Notes under the pieces: generated by a model | Database searches by the model: none | Told to the model about the DNA's origin: nothing | What the model saw: only the letters and a program-made list of their open reading frames with translations | Source: CALMEC01 sp964393105 | Lineage (GTDB): Bacteria > Actinomycetota > Thermoleophilia > Miltoncostaeales > Miltoncostaeaceae | Direction of reading: 5' to 3' | DNA length: 49,667 nt | Assembly: GCA_964393105.1 (NCBI GenBank) | Contig: CAYMSM010000023.1 | Location: 1 to 49,667 of the forward strand | In this document: one piece after another, positions 41,530-49,667 of the stretch | Layout of the letters: each line of letters begins with the position of its first letter | Position numbering within the stretch: the first letter of the stretch is position 1 | Program-made: the position numbers and the translations under genes

Positions 41530-42383
41530 ACGGTGCGATGGCGGTCGCCCGGTACGCGATCCAGGAGAGCGTGCGGCGGCGGGTGTTCGTCGTCGTGTTG
41601 TTCCTGTCGCTCGGATTCCTCGCGCTCTTCGCATGGGGCACCTCCTCCGCGTTCGACGAGGTTCGGCAGAACATCGATCCCGGCGAATCGCCGCTCCGCG
41701 TCGACGAGCTGGCAGGCGGCGTCCTGCTGGGCCTTGCGATGTTCGCGATCCTGTTCCTCGGCGCCGTCCTCGCGGTGTTCCTGACGCTCGGCGCGGTTCG
41801 AGGGGATGCCGAGCGCGGCCTGCTACAGCCGATGGTGGTGCGGCCCATCACGCGCCGCGCGGTGCTGGCAGGCCGGTTCCTGGCCGCGGCCGGAGTCTGT
41901 GGTGCGTACGTCGTCGCTATGTTCCTCGCCGCGTCGGCGATCACCCGCTGGGCGGGAGGCTGGTGGCCCGATCGCGTTGTCACGCCCGCCGCAGGACTGG
42001 TCGGGGCCATCGCGCTGATCGCGGCGCTCGCGGTCTTGGGCTCGGTGTTCTTGAGTGGAACGGCAAACGGCATCGCCGTGTTCATGCTGTTCGGCGCCGG
42101 CCTGGTCGGCGGCTTGCTCGGCCAGATCGGTGACGCCATCGACAGCACCCGCTTGGAGCGCGCCGGGACCATCACGAGCTGGGGTCTGCCCTTCGAGGCG
42201 CTCTACCAGAACAGCCTGTACGCGATCACCGCCGACGCCGAGGGATTCGAGCGCGTCGTCGTCGAGCTGGGCCCGTTCGGCGGCGGGCAGTCCGGTGGCG
42301 CCGGACTGTGGCTTTGGTCGGCGGTCTACCTCGTGCTCGTCGGGGCCGTCGCCACCTGGGCGTTCTCGCGCCGGGATCTTTAG
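41526..42383 (+). CDS. ABC-2 type transporter permease
   Basis: 285 residues with about six hydrophobic segments (near 17-35, 60-90, 108-130, 145-165, 170-195 and 255-278). A soluble stretch, about 195-250, lies before the last helix. GTG 41526 overlaps the ATP-binding gene by four bases, so the two form one exporter. The ABC-2 permease family moves varied molecules, and the sequence does not show which. The gene converges on ppa. Confidence 0.85.
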   Translation: MNGAMAVARYAIQESVRRRVFVVVLFLSLGFLALFAWGTSSAFDEVRQNIDPGESPLRVDELAGGVLLGLAMFAILFLGAVLAVFLTLGAVRGDAERGLLQPMVVRPITRRAVLAGRFLAAAGVCGAYVVAMFLAASAITRWAGGWWPDRVVTPAAGLVGAIALIAALAVLGSVFLSGTANGIAVFMLFGAGLVGGLLGQIGDAIDSTRLERAGTITSWGLPFEALYQNSLYAITADAEGFERVVVELGPFGGGQSGGAGLWLWSAVYLVLVGAVATWAFSRRDL

Positions 42384-42444
42384 GGCCTGCCAGGCAATAG
42401 CTGCAGTGCCCTCTGGACGCGGCACATTGTCTCTGACCAGACCC

Positions 42445-42990
42445 TTACTGCGAGATCTCACCCCGACGGAGCTTGCGGTACAGCTCGAGGGACTCCCGGA
42501 CGATCACAATCGCCTCGTCGGCGCCGAGCGGCTCTTCGATCACGACCTCCTTGTGCTCCAGCACCTTGTAGTCCTGGAAGAACCGCATCATCTCGCGCAG
42601 GACGTGGCCGGGAAGTTGATCGTGGCGCGTGTACTCGTTGACCGCCGGGTCGTACAGGCTGACGGCGACGATCTTGTCGTCGATGCCCTTGTCGTCGCGC
42701 ATCCGCATCACACCGACGGGGCGGGCCATCACGATGCTCATCGGCACGACCGGCTCCTGACCCAGAACCAGCACGTCGAGCGGGTCGCCGTCGTCGCAGT
42801 AGGTCCGCGGGATGAACCCGTAGTTGGCCGGATAGTGCACCGCGCTGTAGAGCACTCGGTCCAGCTTGAGCATGCCGATCTCTTTGTCGAGCTCGTACTT
42901 GTTCTTGCTGCCCTTCGGTACCTCGATGACGACGGGAAACGCCACGTCCACCTGCTCGTCGTCGACGTAGATGTCATGCCATGGGTGCAC
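42445..42990 (-). CDS. ppa: Inorganic pyrophosphatase
   Basis: 181 residues, a family I soluble pyrophosphatase. It hydrolyses pyrophosphate and so drives biosynthetic reactions. The signature with three metal-binding Asp residues is DDGDPLDVLVL. IEVPKGSKNKYELDK and YPANYGFIPRTY are conserved. GTG start with GAGGAG five bases upstream. Stands alone between the ABC permease and tRNA-Pro. Confidence 0.96.
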   Translation of the reverse strand: MHPWHDIYVDDEQVDVAFPVVIEVPKGSKNKYELDKEIGMLKLDRVLYSAVHYPANYGFIPRTYCDDGDPLDVLVLGQEPVVPMSIVMARPVGVMRMRDDKGIDDKIVAVSLYDPAVNEYTRHDQLPGHVLREMMRFFQDYKVLEHKEVVIEEPLGADEAIVIVRESLELYRKLRRGEISQ

Positions 42991-43114
42991 ATCGGCTCCT
43001 CGGATCGCGGACCCGGGACTCTACCCATGCGCTCCCTCCGGCCTGTCGGGCATCCCACCCGCACCGCAGGTGCGCGCCTGCCCGAGCTGTCATGCTGTGG
43101 CACAGACAGGTCAT

Positions 43115-43189
43115 CGGGGCGTAGCTCAGCTTGGTTAGAGTGCCGCGTTTGGGACGCGGAAGTCGCCGGTTCGAATCCGGCCGCCCCGA
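43115..43189 (+). tRNA. tRNA-Pro (anticodon UGG)
   Basis: A full cloverleaf of 75 bases. The acceptor stem is CGGGGCG with CGCCCCG, the C1-G72 pair and A73 discriminator are typical of bacterial tRNA-Pro. U8-A9 is followed by a D arm GCTC..GAGT, an anticodon arm CCGCG-TTTGGGA-CGCGG giving anticodon TGG, and a T arm GCCGG-TTCGAAT-CCGGC. The 3' CCA is not encoded (next bases CTCG) and would be added by the CCA enzyme. No tRNA neighbours. Confidence 0.95.
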
Positions 43190-43277
43190 CTCGTTCTCGC
43201 CGCAAGACGGCAGCACACCGTGTCCTGCCTCCAACTGACCTCGGAGCGCCTGGGCAACGGTTAAGTAGGCTCTTCGG

Positions 43278-44222
43278 ATGGCACTGCCCCTCTCGCCACC
43301 GCTTGCGCCTCAGCTCGCGCGCTCGGCCGCCGAGCTTCCGACCGGCGACGGTTGGTTGTACGAGCAGAAGCTCGACGGCTTTCGCACGATCGTGTTCGTC
43401 GACGGCGCCGACGTGGCGATCCAGTCGCGCGGCGGAAAGCCGCTCGGCCGGTACTTCCCGGAGCTCCGGTTTCCCAACGGGCGTTACGTGTTGGACGGCG
43501 AGATCGTCATCCGCGGCGACGGCGGACGAGAGGACTTCGAGGCGCTGCAGAGCCGCATCCACCCGGCGGCATCGCGGGTGGCCCTGCTTGCCGACGAGAT
43601 CCCTGCGATGTTCGTCGCATTCGATCTGCTTGCGGTCGGCGACCTATCACTCCTCGCGGAATCGTTCGCGCTGCGCCGTCGGCGTCTCGAGCAGATCGTC
43701 ACACCACCGCTCGATTTGAGCCCCGTTGTCGAGAGCCCGGCCGACGCGGCGGGGTGGCTTCAGACCGCCGAAGGTGTGATCGCCAAGGAGCGAGCGGCGC
43801 CCTACCTGCCCGGGGAGCGCCGGGGCATGGTCAAGGTCAAGCGCATCAGAACGATCGACTGCGTCGTCCTGGGATGGCGTCCCGGAAAGCTCGAGGGCAC
43901 GGTCGGCTCGCTGATCCTCGGCTGCTACGAGCCGGACGGCCACCTCCGCGTCGTGGGACACAGCTCGGGGTTCAGCGCCAAGGAGAAGCGCGAGCTGCCG
44001 TCGTTGCTCGCCCCGTACGAGACCGGGGAGCGCGGTTCGGCCGACCCGAGCCGCTGGAGTGCCGACCGCGACCTGGCGTGGGTGGCCCTCCGGCCCGAGC
44101 TCGTGGTCGAGATCAGCTTCGATCACACGAGCGCCGGACGAATCCGCCACGGCGCGAAGACCCTGCGGTTTCGCAGTGACAAGGCGCCCGCGGCCTGCAC
44201 CGTCGACCAACTGGAGCAGTAA
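43278..44222 (+). CDS. ATP-dependent DNA ligase (LigC-like)
   Basis: 314 residues. The adenylated lysine is in EQKLDGFR (K31). Motif III is FVAFDLLAVGD, motif IV EGVIAKERAAPYLPG, motif V VKVKRI, and an OB-fold domain fills about 205-314. It seals nicks in DNA; small ligases of this kind act in repair rather than replication. Together with the LigD-type polymerase gene at 45241-46260 it could form a repair pair, but no Ku gene is in the window. ATG start; the stop overlaps the next gene's ATG (TAATG). Confidence 0.9.
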   Translation: MALPLSPPLAPQLARSAAELPTGDGWLYEQKLDGFRTIVFVDGADVAIQSRGGKPLGRYFPELRFPNGRYVLDGEIVIRGDGGREDFEALQSRIHPAASRVALLADEIPAMFVAFDLLAVGDLSLLAESFALRRRRLEQIVTPPLDLSPVVESPADAAGWLQTAEGVIAKERAAPYLPGERRGMVKVKRIRTIDCVVLGWRPGKLEGTVGSLILGCYEPDGHLRVVGHSSGFSAKEKRELPSLLAPYETGERGSADPSRWSADRDLAWVALRPELVVEISFDHTSAGRIRHGAKTLRFRSDKAPAACTVDQLEQ

Positions 44223-45031
44223 TGACCATGGACGAGTGGCACCAGACCAACCGCGCCTGGTGGGACGAGCGCGTCCCGCTGCACGTGACGAGCGCGTTCT
44301 ACGACGTCGCAGGGTTTCGCGCCGGCCGGTCGGATCTGCGGCCGTTCGAGGTCGACGAGATGGGCGATGTCGCCGGCCGCGACCTTGTGCACCTGCAATG
44401 CCACTTCGGTCTCGACTCGATGAGCTGGGCGCGGCTCGGGGCCCACGTCACCGGCCTCGACTTCTCGCAGCCCGCCATCGACGCCGCCAACACCCTGGCT
44501 GAGGAACTGCACCTGGACGCGACCTTCGTCGTGGGCGACGTCTACGAGGCCCCGCAAGCGCTCGGCCGCACGTTCGACATCGCCTACACGGGCATTGGTG
44601 CGCTGTGCTGGTTACCCGACATTCCCCGCTGGGCGGGCGTCGTACGCGACCTGCTGCACAGTGACGGCGTCCTCTACATGGTCGAAACCCACCCCATGAG
44701 CGACGTGCTGGGCGACGAGGACCTCGTCGCCCGCTATCCCTACTTTCACGACGCGCCGATCCGCGACGACTCGCCCGGCACCTACGCGATGCCCGAGGGC
44801 CCGGCGTTCGAAGCCAACACCACCCTGTCCTGGATCCATCCGATCAGCCGTGTCATCGGGGCGCTGATCGAGGCCGGGTTCACGATCGAGCTGTTCTCCG
44901 AACATCCGTTCACGGTGTTCGGCCGGTGGCCGTTCATGACCCGCGCCGACGATGGCCGCTACTGGCTTCCCAACGAGATGCCGACCTTGCCGCTGCTCTA
45001 CTCCCTGCGCGCTCGACGCGCGCCCGCATGA
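44222..45031 (+). CDS. Class I SAM-dependent methyltransferase
   Basis: 269 residues. Motif I reads LVHLQCHFGLDSMSWARLG, the acidic end of strand 2 is GLDFS, and the strand 4 region FDIAYTGIGALCWLP is typical of the Methyltransf_11/25 type. It starts at WHQTNRAWWDERVPLHV, a common beginning for a subset of these proteins. Substrate unknown. ATG 44222 shares one base with the ligase stop (TAATG) and has GGAG upstream, so it is probably translated with the ligase gene. Confidence 0.85.
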   Translation: MTMDEWHQTNRAWWDERVPLHVTSAFYDVAGFRAGRSDLRPFEVDEMGDVAGRDLVHLQCHFGLDSMSWARLGAHVTGLDFSQPAIDAANTLAEELHLDATFVVGDVYEAPQALGRTFDIAYTGIGALCWLPDIPRWAGVVRDLLHSDGVLYMVETHPMSDVLGDEDLVARYPYFHDAPIRDDSPGTYAMPEGPAFEANTTLSWIHPISRVIGALIEAGFTIELFSEHPFTVFGRWPFMTRADDGRYWLPNEMPTLPLLYSLRARRAPA

Positions 45032-45233
45032 TCCGCATCCATCGAACCGCGATAAACACTTGCGCTTGACGCGCGACGCCCGATGCCTCCTCGACCGGGC
45101 CGAGTTCGGATGTCGACGAACGTCGGCGGATCAGGTCGTCGGGTCCGGGAGATCATCTGGATATGTCACGTGAGCTGATCGCTTCGTGACCAACAACCGT
45201 CAGGACTTCACCCCGCGCATCGTGGAAATCGTT

Positions 45234-45255
45234 GAGGACGTCACTTTCCGTCCTC
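45234..45255 (-). terminator. Hairpin at the end of the LigD-type polymerase gene
   Basis: GAGGACG (45234-45240) pairs with CGTCCTC (45249-45255) across eight bases, straddling the stop codon of the minus-strand gene. It lies in the 209-base convergent gap 45032-45240, which is otherwise empty as far as I can see. No U-tract. Confidence 0.35.
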
Positions 45256-46260
45256 GGCAGGTCTCCGGGCCCGGCTCGGCTGCACGCGTTTCGGCTCACC
45301 GCGTTGCTTGCGAAAGTGCGGCGGCCAGGGAGCGTCCCCCAATCCCTCGGCCTCGTCCCGCGCGGCCAGGTCGAGCAGCAGGTCCAGCGTTCCGGCGTGC
45401 GCGTCGATATCCGCCGACGGGTCCCCCACCTCGGCCAGGCGCTGCGGAACGGTGTCGATGCGCAGGTCGTTCGGCTCGACGTCGGCCACCTCGTCCCAGC
45501 GGAGCGGACATGACACGCGGGCGTTCGGGACGGGCCGGACCGAATAGGCCGAGGCGACGGTGCGGTCCCGCGCGTTCTGGTTGTAGTCGACGAACACGCC
45601 ATGCCGCTCCTCTTTCCACCACTTGCTGGTGGCCAGTTCCGGCACCCGTCGCTCGACCTCGCGGGCCAGCGCCAACGCCGCCCTGCGTACCTCGGTGAAC
45701 CCCTGCTCGGGCCGGATTCGCACGTTGACGTGGATGCCACGGGAACCCGACGTCTTGGGAAACCCCACAAGGCCATGGTCGGCCAACACCTCACCCACGA
45801 CGTGCGCCACACGCCGGACCCAGTCCCACGGCACCTCCGGCTGCGGGTCCAGGTCGACGCGCAGCTCGTCCGGACGGTCCAGGTCGTCGCGGCGCACCGG
45901 CCACGGGTTGAAGTCGATCACGCCCAGGTTGACCGCCCAGGCGAGGTGTGCCGCGTCGTTGGGACAGAGCTCCGTCGCGGTGCGTCCACTCGGGAAGCTG
46001 ACGGTCGCCGTCTCGAGCCACTCCGGCGCGCCCTTGGGCACGCGCTTCTGGAAGAACGGCTCGGCGGCGGCGCCGTCGACGTACCGCTTCATCACGGTCG
46101 GGCGCTCACGCAGGTGGACGAGCGCGGCGTCGGCGACCGCAAGGTAGTACTCGACCAGATCGAGCTTGGTGACCCCGATCTCGGGGAAGAACACCTTGCC
46201 GGGGTTCGACAGGCGCACCTCGCGGCCGTCGACATCGAGCATGAGGTACTCGGTCGCCAC
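45241..46260 (-). CDS. Stand-alone LigD-type primase-polymerase
   Basis: 339 residues of the archaeo-eukaryotic primase (Prim-Pol) fold found at the N-terminus of LigD. Metal-binding Asps are in LRVDLDPQP, the nucleotide-binding KTSGSRGIHVNVRI matches the family's SGSKGLHV, and LSNPGKVFFPE plus KRYVDGAAAEPFFQKRVP are conserved. Such enzymes fill gaps and add ribo- or deoxynucleotides in end joining. The ligase and nuclease domains are not fused here. GTG 46260 begins just after the gltX stop (five bases), so it is probably co-transcribed with gltX. Confidence 0.9.
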   Translation of the reverse strand: MATEYLMLDVDGREVRLSNPGKVFFPEIGVTKLDLVEYYLAVADAALVHLRERPTVMKRYVDGAAAEPFFQKRVPKGAPEWLETATVSFPSGRTATELCPNDAAHLAWAVNLGVIDFNPWPVRRDDLDRPDELRVDLDPQPEVPWDWVRRVAHVVGEVLADHGLVGFPKTSGSRGIHVNVRIRPEQGFTEVRRAALALAREVERRVPELATSKWWKEERHGVFVDYNQNARDRTVASAYSVRPVPNARVSCPLRWDEVADVEPNDLRIDTVPQRLAEVGDPSADIDAHAGTLDLLLDLAARDEAEGLGDAPWPPHFRKQRGEPKRVQPSRARRPAEDGK

Positions 46261-46265
46261 CGGCG

Positions 46266-47741
46266 TTACGCGGCCCAGAGCTCTGCCAGCCGGCCGAGGG
46301 TCGTGCGGTAGCGGCTGATCGCCTGGTCGCGGCCGCACAGCTCGATGCTCTCGTAGACGCCGGTCGAGACTGTCCGCCCCGTCACCGCGATGCGCTGCGG
46401 CTCCAAGAAGTCACGGGCGTTCTCGCCCAGGATGTGAAGCTGGTCCTGCAGGGCATCCTTGATGGCCTGGAGCTCCCATTCCGGCAGCGCTTCGAGCCTG
46501 CCAAGCCCTCCGCCGATGACCTGGATGGAATGCTTGACGTCGGCCGCGACCTTCTCCCACGCCTCGGGCTCGAGGGTGTACTCGCCGAACATCCACCCGG
46601 CCAGCGCGTGGTACTCGCTGAGCTTACTGATCTTGCCCTTGACGGCCTTGGCGCTGCGGCGCACACGCGCCTCGGCCTCGTCCCCACCGTTGGCTGCGAT
46701 GAAGCCCGTGCTGGCCAGGTACTCGACGAGCGCGTCCTCGAACGCCTGCGGGTCCATCATCCGCAGGTACCTGCCGTGCATGACCTCGGTCTTGCGCTGA
46801 TCGAAGACCGCCCCGCCCTTGGAGACCCGCGCGATACTGAACGCCTGCACGAGCGCGTCCAGCGTGAAACGCTCGGTCTTGTCGTCGTAGCTCCACCCCA
46901 AGAGGGCGAGCGAGTTGACGAGCGGCTCGGCCAGGAAGCCGTCGGCCTCGAACTCCTCGACCGAGGCCGCACCGTGCCGCTTGGACAGGCGCTTCTTGTC
47001 GGGACCCAGGATCAGGGGAATGTGTGCGTACTTGGGCGGCTCGGCGCCGAGGGCGCGAATGACGAGCATCTGCTTGGGAGTGTTGGAGATGTGGTCCTCG
47101 CCGCGGATGACGTGGCTGATCTTCATGTCAGCGTCATCGACCGCGGCCGCGAGATTGTACGTGGGAGTGCCGTCGGAACGAGCCACGACGAAGTCCTCGA
47201 TGTTGCCGTGGTCGAACGTGACGGTGCCACGCACCATGTCCTCGATAACCGTCTCGCCCTCCACCGGTACGGCAAACCGCCAGACGGGTTGGCGCCCCTC
47301 ACCGGCAAACGCCGCCAGCTCGGCCCCGGTGTAGTCGCGCTTGCACCGAACGACCGGCGCGCGCTTGTCCCGTCGAGCTGCCTCGCGTTGGGCCTCCAGC
47401 TCCCCGGCCGTTTCGTAGGCCGCGTACACCGCGCCGACCTCTCTGAGCTTGACGATCGCGTCCCGGTACACGTCGTCACGTTCACTCTGACGGAACGGAC
47501 CCTCGTCCCAATCGAGACCGAGCCACCTGAGCACCCGCAGGATCTCGGCCTCGCTCTGCGGGGTGGAGCGCTCGCGATCGGTGTCCTCCATCCGCAACAC
47601 GAACGTGCCGCCGGTCTTCCGCGCGATCAGCCAGTTGAAGAGCGCAGTGCGAGCGCCCCCCACATGCAGGCTGCCGGTCGGGCTGGGAGCGAAGCGCACG
47701 CGGCACGGCTCTGTGATGTCGGGGCGATTCGGTGGCGGCAC
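46266..47741 (-). CDS. gltX: Glutamyl-tRNA synthetase
   Basis: 491 residues, a class I aminoacyl-tRNA synthetase. The HIGH motif is APSPTGSLHVGGART, and the KMSKS loop is DKKRLSKRHGAAS. Charges tRNA-Glu; some bacteria also misacylate tRNA-Gln with it, which cannot be judged here. GTG start, divergent from the endonuclease IV gene with 55 bases between them. It is followed by the LigD-type polymerase gene in the same orientation. Confidence 0.96.
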   Translation of the reverse strand: MPPPNRPDITEPCRVRFAPSPTGSLHVGGARTALFNWLIARKTGGTFVLRMEDTDRERSTPQSEAEILRVLRWLGLDWDEGPFRQSERDDVYRDAIVKLREVGAVYAAYETAGELEAQREAARRDKRAPVVRCKRDYTGAELAAFAGEGRQPVWRFAVPVEGETVIEDMVRGTVTFDHGNIEDFVVARSDGTPTYNLAAAVDDADMKISHVIRGEDHISNTPKQMLVIRALGAEPPKYAHIPLILGPDKKRLSKRHGAASVEEFEADGFLAEPLVNSLALLGWSYDDKTERFTLDALVQAFSIARVSKGGAVFDQRKTEVMHGRYLRMMDPQAFEDALVEYLASTGFIAANGGDEAEARVRRSAKAVKGKISKLSEYHALAGWMFGEYTLEPEAWEKVAADVKHSIQVIGGGLGRLEALPEWELQAIKDALQDQLHILGENARDFLEPQRIAVTGRTVSTGVYESIELCGRDQAISRYRTTLGRLAELWAA

Positions 47742-47784
47742 GCAGGGTATCCCGTCGTCGAGGTCGGCAGGGTCACGAGTGTCC

Positions 47785-47790
47785 TAGGAT
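47785..47790 (+). promoter_or_regulatory. Candidate -10 box of the endonuclease IV gene
   Basis: TAGGAT lies six bases before the GTG at 47797, the same arrangement as before the cystathionine beta-synthase gene. A leaderless transcript is likely. On the opposite strand TATCCT at the same place could be the -10 for gltX. Confidence 0.35.
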
Positions 47791-47796
47791 AGCTGC

Positions 47797-48705
47797 GTGA
47801 GATTCGGTGCCCACGTCTCCTCCAGTGGAGGGATCAGCAATGCCGTGGGGCGGGGCCTTGCGATCGGTTGCGAGAGCCTGCAGGTGTTCACGCACAACCC
47901 GCGTACCTGGGCGCCGATCAACCACAAGGCCGAGGAGATCGCCGCATTTCGCGAGCAGTCGCAGGCCGCGGGGATGGGCCCGTTGGTCTCGCACGGGCTG
48001 TACCTGATCAACCTGGGCGCGCCCGATGTCGAGCAGCCGACCGGCCCGCCCGGCAAGCCCGCGACCACGACCCGCAACTTCTACCGCAGCTCCCAGGAGA
48101 GCCTTCGCCAGCACCTGGCGATCGGCGAGGCGCTGGGTCTCGCCGGCGTCGTGTTGCACGTGGGCTCGTCCAAGGGCACGACGTTCGAGGAGGCCGTCGA
48201 ACGGATCGGCGCCGCGATCGCCGCGGCATTCCACGACGTGCCTGGCGAGTGCTGCGTGTACCTTGAAAACACCGCCGGGGCGGGAGACACGATCGGCCGG
48301 ACGTTCGAGCAGCTCAAAGCCGTATTCGACGCCGTGGGCCACGCGACGCGGCTGGGCTTCTGCCTGGACACCCAGCATCTGTTTGCGTCGGGGTACCCGG
48401 TGCACGAGCCCGACGGGATCGATCGCGTGCTCGACGAGTTCGACCGCGTCGTGGGACTCGCACAGCTTCGGTGCCTGCACCTCAACGACTCCATGACCGA
48501 CTTCGGCTCCAACCGTGACCGTCACGAGAACATCGGCGACGGCCAGATCGGCGAGGATGGCTTCCGCCGTATCCTGGGCCACCCCGCCCTGCAGTCCCTG
48601 CCTGGCATCCTTGAGGTCCCCGGCCTTGAGGGCAACGGCCCCGATCAGGAGAACATGGACCGCATCCGCCGCCTGCACCAGGAGGGGTTGGCACTGCGGG
48701 GATAG
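47797..48705 (+). CDS. nfo: Endonuclease IV (AP endonuclease)
   Basis: 302 residues. It cuts the backbone 5' of abasic sites, using a three-zinc centre. Motifs: RFGAHVSSSGGI at the start, VLHVGSSKG, LENTAGAGDTIG, FCLDTQHLFASGY, HLNDS and RHENIGDGQIG, which carry the metal-binding His, Glu and Asp residues of the family. It complements the uracil-DNA glycosylase at 18198. GTG start just after a TAGGAT box. The next gene begins 51 bases downstream. Confidence 0.95.
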   Translation: MRFGAHVSSSGGISNAVGRGLAIGCESLQVFTHNPRTWAPINHKAEEIAAFREQSQAAGMGPLVSHGLYLINLGAPDVEQPTGPPGKPATTTRNFYRSSQESLRQHLAIGEALGLAGVVLHVGSSKGTTFEEAVERIGAAIAAAFHDVPGECCVYLENTAGAGDTIGRTFEQLKAVFDAVGHATRLGFCLDTQHLFASGYPVHEPDGIDRVLDEFDRVVGLAQLRCLHLNDSMTDFGSNRDRHENIGDGQIGEDGFRRILGHPALQSLPGILEVPGLEGNGPDQENMDRIRRLHQEGLALRG

Positions 48706-48720
48706 GGACTTGGTGTCGGA

Positions 48721-48750
48721 TTGGGCGACATCTGGGCCCGTCGCTAGCGT
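48721..48750 (+). promoter_or_regulatory. Predicted promoter of the second methyltransferase gene
   Basis: TTGGGC (48721-48726) and TAGCGT (48745-48750) are 18 bases apart, and the GTG start at 48757 follows the second box after six bases. There is no ribosome site, so the message is probably leaderless. Confidence 0.4.
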
Positions 48751-48756
48751 ACGAGT

Positions 48757-49485
48757 GTGTCGTACTACGGCCAGGATCTCGCATACACCCACGCTGCGGG
48801 GTTCACCTCGCAGGCGGAGCTGGCCGCGGATCGTCTGCTCCAGGAGATCGCCCGCGACGATGCCGAGCGCGGGCTCGTCGTCGAGCTCGGGTGCGGACCG
48901 GGCGTGACCGCCGCGCGCCTCCTGGCTGCGGGGTTCGACGTCGTGGGGATCGATTCCTCGCCGGCGATGCTCGCGATGGCACGCCGCCGCGCCCCCAGGG
49001 CGACGTTCGTCGAGGGCTCGTTCGTGACCGCGGAGATCCCGCCGTGTGACGCGGTCATCGCCGTCGGCGAGGTCTTCAACTACCTGTTCGACCCCGCCAA
49101 CACGGCCAAGGCGCTCGAGCGCGTCTTCGTCCGCGTGTTCAAGGCGCTCTGGCCGGGCGGGGTGTTCCTGTTCGACATGGCCGGCCCGGGTCGCATCCCC
49201 GGCGGTGGCAGCGCACACTTCGCGACGATCGGCGACGACTGGGGCGTCCTCGTCGACGGCGTCGAGGACACCAAGAAGGCGATCCTGACGCGCACGATCA
49301 CCACCCTCCGCAAGACGCCGAAAGGCGTCGTCACGACCGAGGAGGTCCACCGGCAGCGGCTCGTCCCGGCGGCCAAGGTCCTCGAGATACTCCGTAAGGC
49401 CGGCTTCAAGGCCCGTGCCCTGCAGGGGTACGGCGGCACCCGCTTCGCCCCGGGGCACTCCGTGTTCCTGGCCCGCCGCCCCTGA
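48757..49485 (+). CDS. Class I SAM-dependent methyltransferase
   Basis: 242 residues. Motif I is VVELGCGPGVTAARLLAAG, the acidic end of strand 2 is GIDSS, and the motif IV region is CDAVIAVGEVFNYL. The C-terminal third, with EEVHRQRLVPAAKVLEILRKAGF, is common to small-molecule methyltransferases of this group. Substrate unknown. GTG start; independent promoter predicted just upstream. Confidence 0.85.
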   Translation: MSYYGQDLAYTHAAGFTSQAELAADRLLQEIARDDAERGLVVELGCGPGVTAARLLAAGFDVVGIDSSPAMLAMARRRAPRATFVEGSFVTAEIPPCDAVIAVGEVFNYLFDPANTAKALERVFVRVFKALWPGGVFLFDMAGPGRIPGGGSAHFATIGDDWGVLVDGVEDTKKAILTRTITTLRKTPKGVVTTEEVHRQRLVPAAKVLEILRKAGFKARALQGYGGTRFAPGHSVFLARRP

Positions 49486-49667
49486 GCGGGATGCCGTTTT
49501 CGAAGACCTGGCACTGAAGATGGTAGCGCGTGCTTCGCGTCGTGGCACGAGCATCACGATCTCGCCCGCGTGACGGTGGACACCGGTCCGTTGCTCATCG
49601 CTCAGTGTGGGTTGAAGGCGTATTCGGTGCTGACGCGGATGCCTCCCCCTCATCGCGCCCCAGCCGA
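49486..49667. other. Window end, no gene recognised
   Basis: 182 bases after the methyltransferase stop. Short frames on both strands are open to the window edge, but none has a recognisable motif or a convincing start. A gene entering from outside the window cannot be excluded. Confidence 0.4.

Noticed and set aside
47773..49653. Minus-strand open frame of 626 codons
   Set aside because: Antisense to endonuclease IV and a methyltransferase, both with complete motifs.

Overview
The window is about 50 kb of GC-rich chromosome with dense, short-spaced genes, many GTG or TTG starts, and strong G/C bias at third codon positions. Gene content (actinobacterial-type transaldolase, Fe-S uracil-DNA glycosylase, stand-alone LigD-type polymerase and small ATP ligase, DUF1800/DUF1501 pair, DUF1028 protein, system-I cytochrome c genes) suggests an actinomycete-phylum bacterium. 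A deep-branching class such as Thermoleophilia is my best guess; that placement is inference and no rRNA is present to settle it.

Layout. 1-6111: the end of a cupredoxin gene, then a minus-strand pair made of a very long dikinase-like protein (ATP-grasp plus phosphohistidine domains, no PEP/pyruvate barrel) and a divergent GAPDH paralogue. 6454-9338: homoserine dehydrogenase and a DUF1028 protein. 9339-12871: a minus-strand operon of cystathionine beta-synthase, cystathionine gamma-lyase/synthase and a zinc-type CDF exporter, divergent from a three-gene 2-oxoacid dehydrogenase operon (E1 alpha, E1 beta, E2; 13022-16195). 16196-17008 is an unusual non-coding repeat block, followed by transaldolase and uracil-DNA glycosylase. 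18911-21095: two secreted M23 peptidases. 21352-24036: ccmE, ccmF and a very short ccmI-like gene. 24194-29966: a helix-hairpin-helix protein, class III aminotransferase, phosphohexomutase, threonine ammonia-lyase and a short-chain dehydrogenase. 30259-32634: mutS2. 32824-38434: five plus-strand genes for secreted proteins (a GIKW-repeat protein, a GH26-like hydrolase, DUF1800, DUF1501 and a small cupredoxin), joined by overlapping or near-abutting ends. 38449-42990: a LysR regulator facing a nitroreductase-family gene, an ABC exporter pair and inorganic pyrophosphatase. 43115-49485: tRNA-Pro(UGG), an ATP-dependent ligase, two methyltransferases, a LigD-type polymerase, glutamyl-tRNA synthetase and endonuclease IV.

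How the genes work together. Central carbon and amino-acid metabolism dominate (homoserine, transsulfuration, threonine breakdown, 2-oxoacid oxidation, pentose phosphate, hexose phosphates). A second theme is DNA maintenance (UDG, endonuclease IV, MutS2, ligase, LigD-type polymerase). A third is the cell envelope and redox proteins (M23 peptidases, cytochrome c maturation, cupredoxins, secreted operon).

The most interesting signals are the dikinase/GAPDH pair, the secreted GIKW-to-cupredoxin operon, and a family of intergenic repeats built on a 12-bp palindrome (GGYCAANTGRCC), scattered singly at three loci and multiplied in the array at 16.4-16.8 kb. Many genes also have a TANNNT box 6-9 bases before the start codon, which suggests frequent leaderless transcripts.
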